From DASUCS01 sp041166385 (GTDB taxonomy: Bacteria; Actinomycetota; Acidimicrobiia; Acidimicrobiales; JACDCH01): a stretch of DNA of 64,000 nucleotides. Numbering within the stretch: position 1 is the first letter of the stretch; each line of letters opens with the position of its first letter. The notes beneath the pieces were generated by a model. It did not search any database and was not told the DNA's origin. It worked only from the letters and a program-made list of their open reading frames with translations. The position numbers were made by a program, and so were the translations under genes. Below, one piece after another: positions 61,982 to 64,000 of this stretch. The stretch spans positions 25,980 through 89,979 of the forward strand of contig JBEEFW010000087.1 of the NCBI GenBank assembly GCA_041166385.1, given 5' to 3'.

Positions 61982-63366
61982 TACGAGGCCTCCTTCAGCA
62001 ATCTGGCTTTCCAGAAGTAGTTGTGGATGTCGTCGGTCGTGAACAGCTTGCGGAACGTCATCTCGACGCGCACACCGGCGGCGACATCTGCTTCGGCAAC
62101 GTCGGTCATCTCGATCGGCAGGCGGCCACCGCCATCGAAGTCGACGATGGCGAAGATCACGGGCGGGCTCTCGGAGTACACGAGATGGTCGACGGTGTAG
62201 GTCACGATCGTGCCCGGCACGTCAGCCATCGGAATGGCGTCGGAGCCGCTCGGCCGCGGCGGCATCTGCGGGGCGCCGGTGTCGGGGTCGGCCTGACCGA
62301 CGAAGCCGTACTTCCAGTCCAGCGCGCGACCCGCGGCTGAGGAGGAAGGACGATTCGGCTCCGGCCGGCGCGGCGGCTCGACTGTGAGCATCTTCCGCCA
62401 CGAGAGGAACTTGCCGTAGGCCACCGGGCCGCCGCCGGCCGCTTGATCGTCGATCGAACGCGTCGGCCGGAACGACGAGATCGCTTCGGTCGTGCGGAAG
62501 AGCAACACGTCGGCGCCGTCGGCGAGCACGACAAGCGCGATCACCTTGCCGGGACCAGTCGACTCGAGCGCCGACGTCAACAGCAGGCCAGGGTGCGCGG
62601 CCCCTGAATTGCCGACGGTCGCCGCCCGGTTGTCGACGATGTTCTCGGTGGGCACGCCCAAGCGATTCGCGATCGCGTTCGCGGCGCGGCCGTGCATGCT
62701 CGTGATGATGAGCCGGTCGACCTGCTCCGGACTGAGCTCGGCCGCCTTCAACGCTCCTTGGAACGCGCGCTCACCGAGCGGCAGGTAGCGCGTCTCGCCG
62801 AAGCGCTCCTCCCACAACTTCGACCGCTCCGCGCCGGGCGACCGCCAGCGGTCGACGAACTCCTCGGTGGCCGACGCCCCGCCCAGATACTCCGCGATCA
62901 CGCCATCGCCGTCGCCGATGAGCAGCGCAGAGGCGGCGTCGGCTCCCGTGGCTTCGTCACCCGAACCAGGGAGGCCAGTGCGGATGTCGGCCGCGACCAC
63001 GAGCGTGGTGCCCGAACCGGCGAGCGCGGTGCGCAAGGCGCCGGACGCAGATCGCTGCGACCCGCCGAAGTCGAACGCGGCGACGTCGTCGTCGAGGCGT
63101 AGTGCCGCGTGGATCGTGGTCGCGTTGGTCTTGTCGACGTACGCGGGCGTGACCGTCGAAAACCACAGCGCGTCAGGCGAACCGGCATCGGGCGCCGAAC
63201 GCAGCGCGAGCCGCGCCGCCTCGAAGCCCATGGTCGTGGTGTCTTCGTCGTAGGACGCGACGGTGCGCGTCCCTCTGCCACCACCGGAGCCGGCCACCGG
63301 TGCGATCGTCGACCGATCGAGCCGGAAGTGCGGCAGATACGCGCCCGCGCTGAGGATCCCTCTCAC
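61981..63366 (-). CDS. HMG-CoA-synthase-like/DUF35 OB-fold fusion without any cysteine
   Basis: A 461-residue fusion. Residues 1-300 have the thiolase-superfamily layout of 3-hydroxy-3-methylglutaryl-CoA synthase (GILSAGAYLPHFRLDRSTIA, TTTIHAALRLDDDVAAFDFG, GVIAEYLGG), and residues 315-461 the DUF35 OB-fold (YGFVGQADPDTGAPQMPPRP, IVTYTVDHLVYSESPPVIFA, VEMTFRKLFTTDDIHNYFWK). No residue of the whole protein is Cys: the catalytic Cys region reads GGSQRSASGAL, and the zinc-ribbon cysteines of DUF35 are absent. It therefore probably does not condense acyl groups itself but may bind CoA and support the thiolase next to it. ATG at 63366. Confidence 0.78.
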   Translation of the reverse strand: MRGILSAGAYLPHFRLDRSTIAPVAGSGGGRGTRTVASYDEDTTTMGFEAARLALRSAPDAGSPDALWFSTVTPAYVDKTNATTIHAALRLDDDVAAFDFGGSQRSASGALRTALAGSGTTLVVAADIRTGLPGSGDEATGADAASALLIGDGDGVIAEYLGGASATEEFVDRWRSPGAERSKLWEERFGETRYLPLGERAFQGALKAAELSPEQVDRLIITSMHGRAANAIANRLGVPTENIVDNRAATVGNSGAAHPGLLLTSALESTGPGKVIALVVLADGADVLLFRTTEAISSFRPTRSIDDQAAGGGPVAYGKFLSWRKMLTVEPPRRPEPNRPSSSAAGRALDWKYGFVGQADPDTGAPQMPPRPSGSDAIPMADVPGTIVTYTVDHLVYSESPPVIFAIVDFDGGGRLPIEMTDVAEADVAAGVRVEMTFRKLFTTDDIHNYFWKARLLKEAS

Positions 63367-63406
63367 GGCGGCGATTCTAGGAGCGGACCTGACGGGTCGT
63401 CAGATC

Positions 63407-64000
63407 TCAGCAGATGACGGAGCGGATGACCTCGCCGGCTTCCATGGCCCGGAAGGCGTCGTTGATCTCATCGAGCTTGATGCGACGCGAGACCATCGAG
63501 CCGATGTCGAGCCGGCCGGTCTCCACGAGGTTCACGAGCTTCGGGAAGTCGCGACGGACCTGCGCGGACCCGTACAGGCAGCCGAGCGTCTTCTTCTCGT
63601 CGTAGAAGAGCTGCATCGCCGGGAACGTGACGGTGGCCTCCATGCGGGGCATGCCGACGATCACGACGGTGCCACCGCGGCGCGCCGTGTTGTAGGCCTG
63701 CAGGATCGTCTCGGGCAGGCCGATGACCTCGAAGGCGTAGTCCGCCCCGCGGCCGCCGGTGAGTTGCTGCACCTGCGCCGTCGGATCACCATCACCGGGA
63801 TCGATGAGATCCGTCGCGCCCTGCTGCTCGGCCGTCTTGCGCTTCATCTCGACGGGATCGATGGCGAAGATGCGCGACGCGCCGGCGATGCGGGCGCCCT
63901 GGATGACCGACTGGCCGACGCCGCCGCACCCGACGACCGCGACCGTGGAGCCGGGTTGCACACGGGCCGTGTTGAGCGCGGCGCCGACCCCGGTGGTGAC
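63407..64000 (-). CDS. Zinc-type alcohol dehydrogenase, C-terminal part (runs off right edge)
   Basis: The last 197 residues of a medium-chain dehydrogenase. VAVVGCGGVGQSVIQGARIAG is the NAD(P)-binding glycine motif, IFAIDPVEMKRKTAEQQGA carries the acidic residue favouring NAD, and GSAQVRRDFPKLVNLVETG with EVIRSVIC closes the family. It is most like the class III/mycothiol- or Zn-dependent Rv0162c/AdhD type of actinobacteria. The N-terminal zinc sites lie outside the window. It stands 40 bases before the HMGCS-like gene on the same strand and could be the first gene seen of this operon. Confidence 0.88.
   Translation of the reverse strand, partial: VTTGVGAALNTARVQPGSTVAVVGCGGVGQSVIQGARIAGASRIFAIDPVEMKRKTAEQQGATDLIDPGDGDPTAQVQQLTGGRGADYAFEVIGLPETILQAYNTARRGGTVVIVGMPRMEATVTFPAMQLFYDEKKTLGCLYGSAQVRRDFPKLVNLVETGRLDIGSMVSRRIKLDEINDAFRAMEAGEVIRSVIC

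Overview
The window is a GC-rich, gene-dense stretch of a bacterial chromosome. It looks like an actinobacterium, probably of the Acidimicrobiia/Ilumatobacter type. That placement is an inference from high GC, frequent GTG/TTG starts, many 1-4 nt stop/start overlaps, a polyphosphate glucokinase, deazaflavin (F420)-type PPOX and DDN-like proteins, actinobacterial-type LexA boxes, and many acyl-CoA enzymes. The species cannot be fixed from this sequence. I saw no rRNA, tRNA, CRISPR array, IS element or phage module, and no gene-free stretch longer than 300 bases.

Layout. 1-10705 is housekeeping and catabolism: an MFS exporter cut by the left edge, glutathione peroxidase, a PhyH dioxygenase, a D,D-carboxypeptidase, a serine hydrolase, a phosphotransferase, an acyl-CoA dehydrogenase coupled to an SMP-30 protein, then a tightly coupled operon ppgK-SDR-asparaginase-degenerate metallo-beta-lactamase fold. 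10706-15201 holds an intergenic block with two alternative hairpins, a second phosphotransferase, a large protein that looks like the cargo of a contractile injection system with a nucleotidyltransferase motif, and dinB with a LexA box on its start codon. 15154-24806 has an EamA transporter, a PIG-L deacetylase, an SDR, a glycosyltransferase and gltB-gltD, the last pair separated by a 48-nt palindrome. 24935-41381 is mixed: a CapA-like lipoprotein, an oxygenase, a lytic transglycosylase, a SET-domain protein, hydrolases, an OafA-type acyltransferase, an M18 peptidase, a DtxR/MntR-like regulator with an operator-like palindrome, an MFS transporter, a UvrD-like helicase with a second LexA box, a DDN-like protein and an orphan D12-class DNA adenine methyltransferase.

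41512-49721 looks like a surface-glycan locus: a sugar aminotransferase, an NAD-dependent epimerase, a GT2, a polysaccharide deacetylase, two multi-spanning membrane proteins and an acyltransferase. 49722-51175 is a looser segment of small orphan genes, including a lone Flp-type pilin.

51176-64000 is a long, mostly minus-strand CoA-thioester catabolic cluster. Reading from the right edge leftwards it holds a Zn-alcohol dehydrogenase, a cysteine-free HMG-CoA-synthase-like/DUF35 fusion, an SCP-x/Ltp-type thiolase, a CaiB-like protein, an acyl-CoA dehydrogenase, a second CaiB-like protein, two MaoC-type hot-dog proteins, another acyl-CoA dehydrogenase, an EthD-like protein, a plus-strand enoyl-CoA hydratase, then an AttH-like protein, a SnoaL-like protein and an SDR. 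The gene content fits activation, dehydrogenation, hydration and retro-aldol or thiolytic cleavage of a branched or cyclic (steroid- or terpenoid-like) acyl-CoA; the substrate is not determinable here. Two further copies of the 48-nt palindrome lie inside this cluster.
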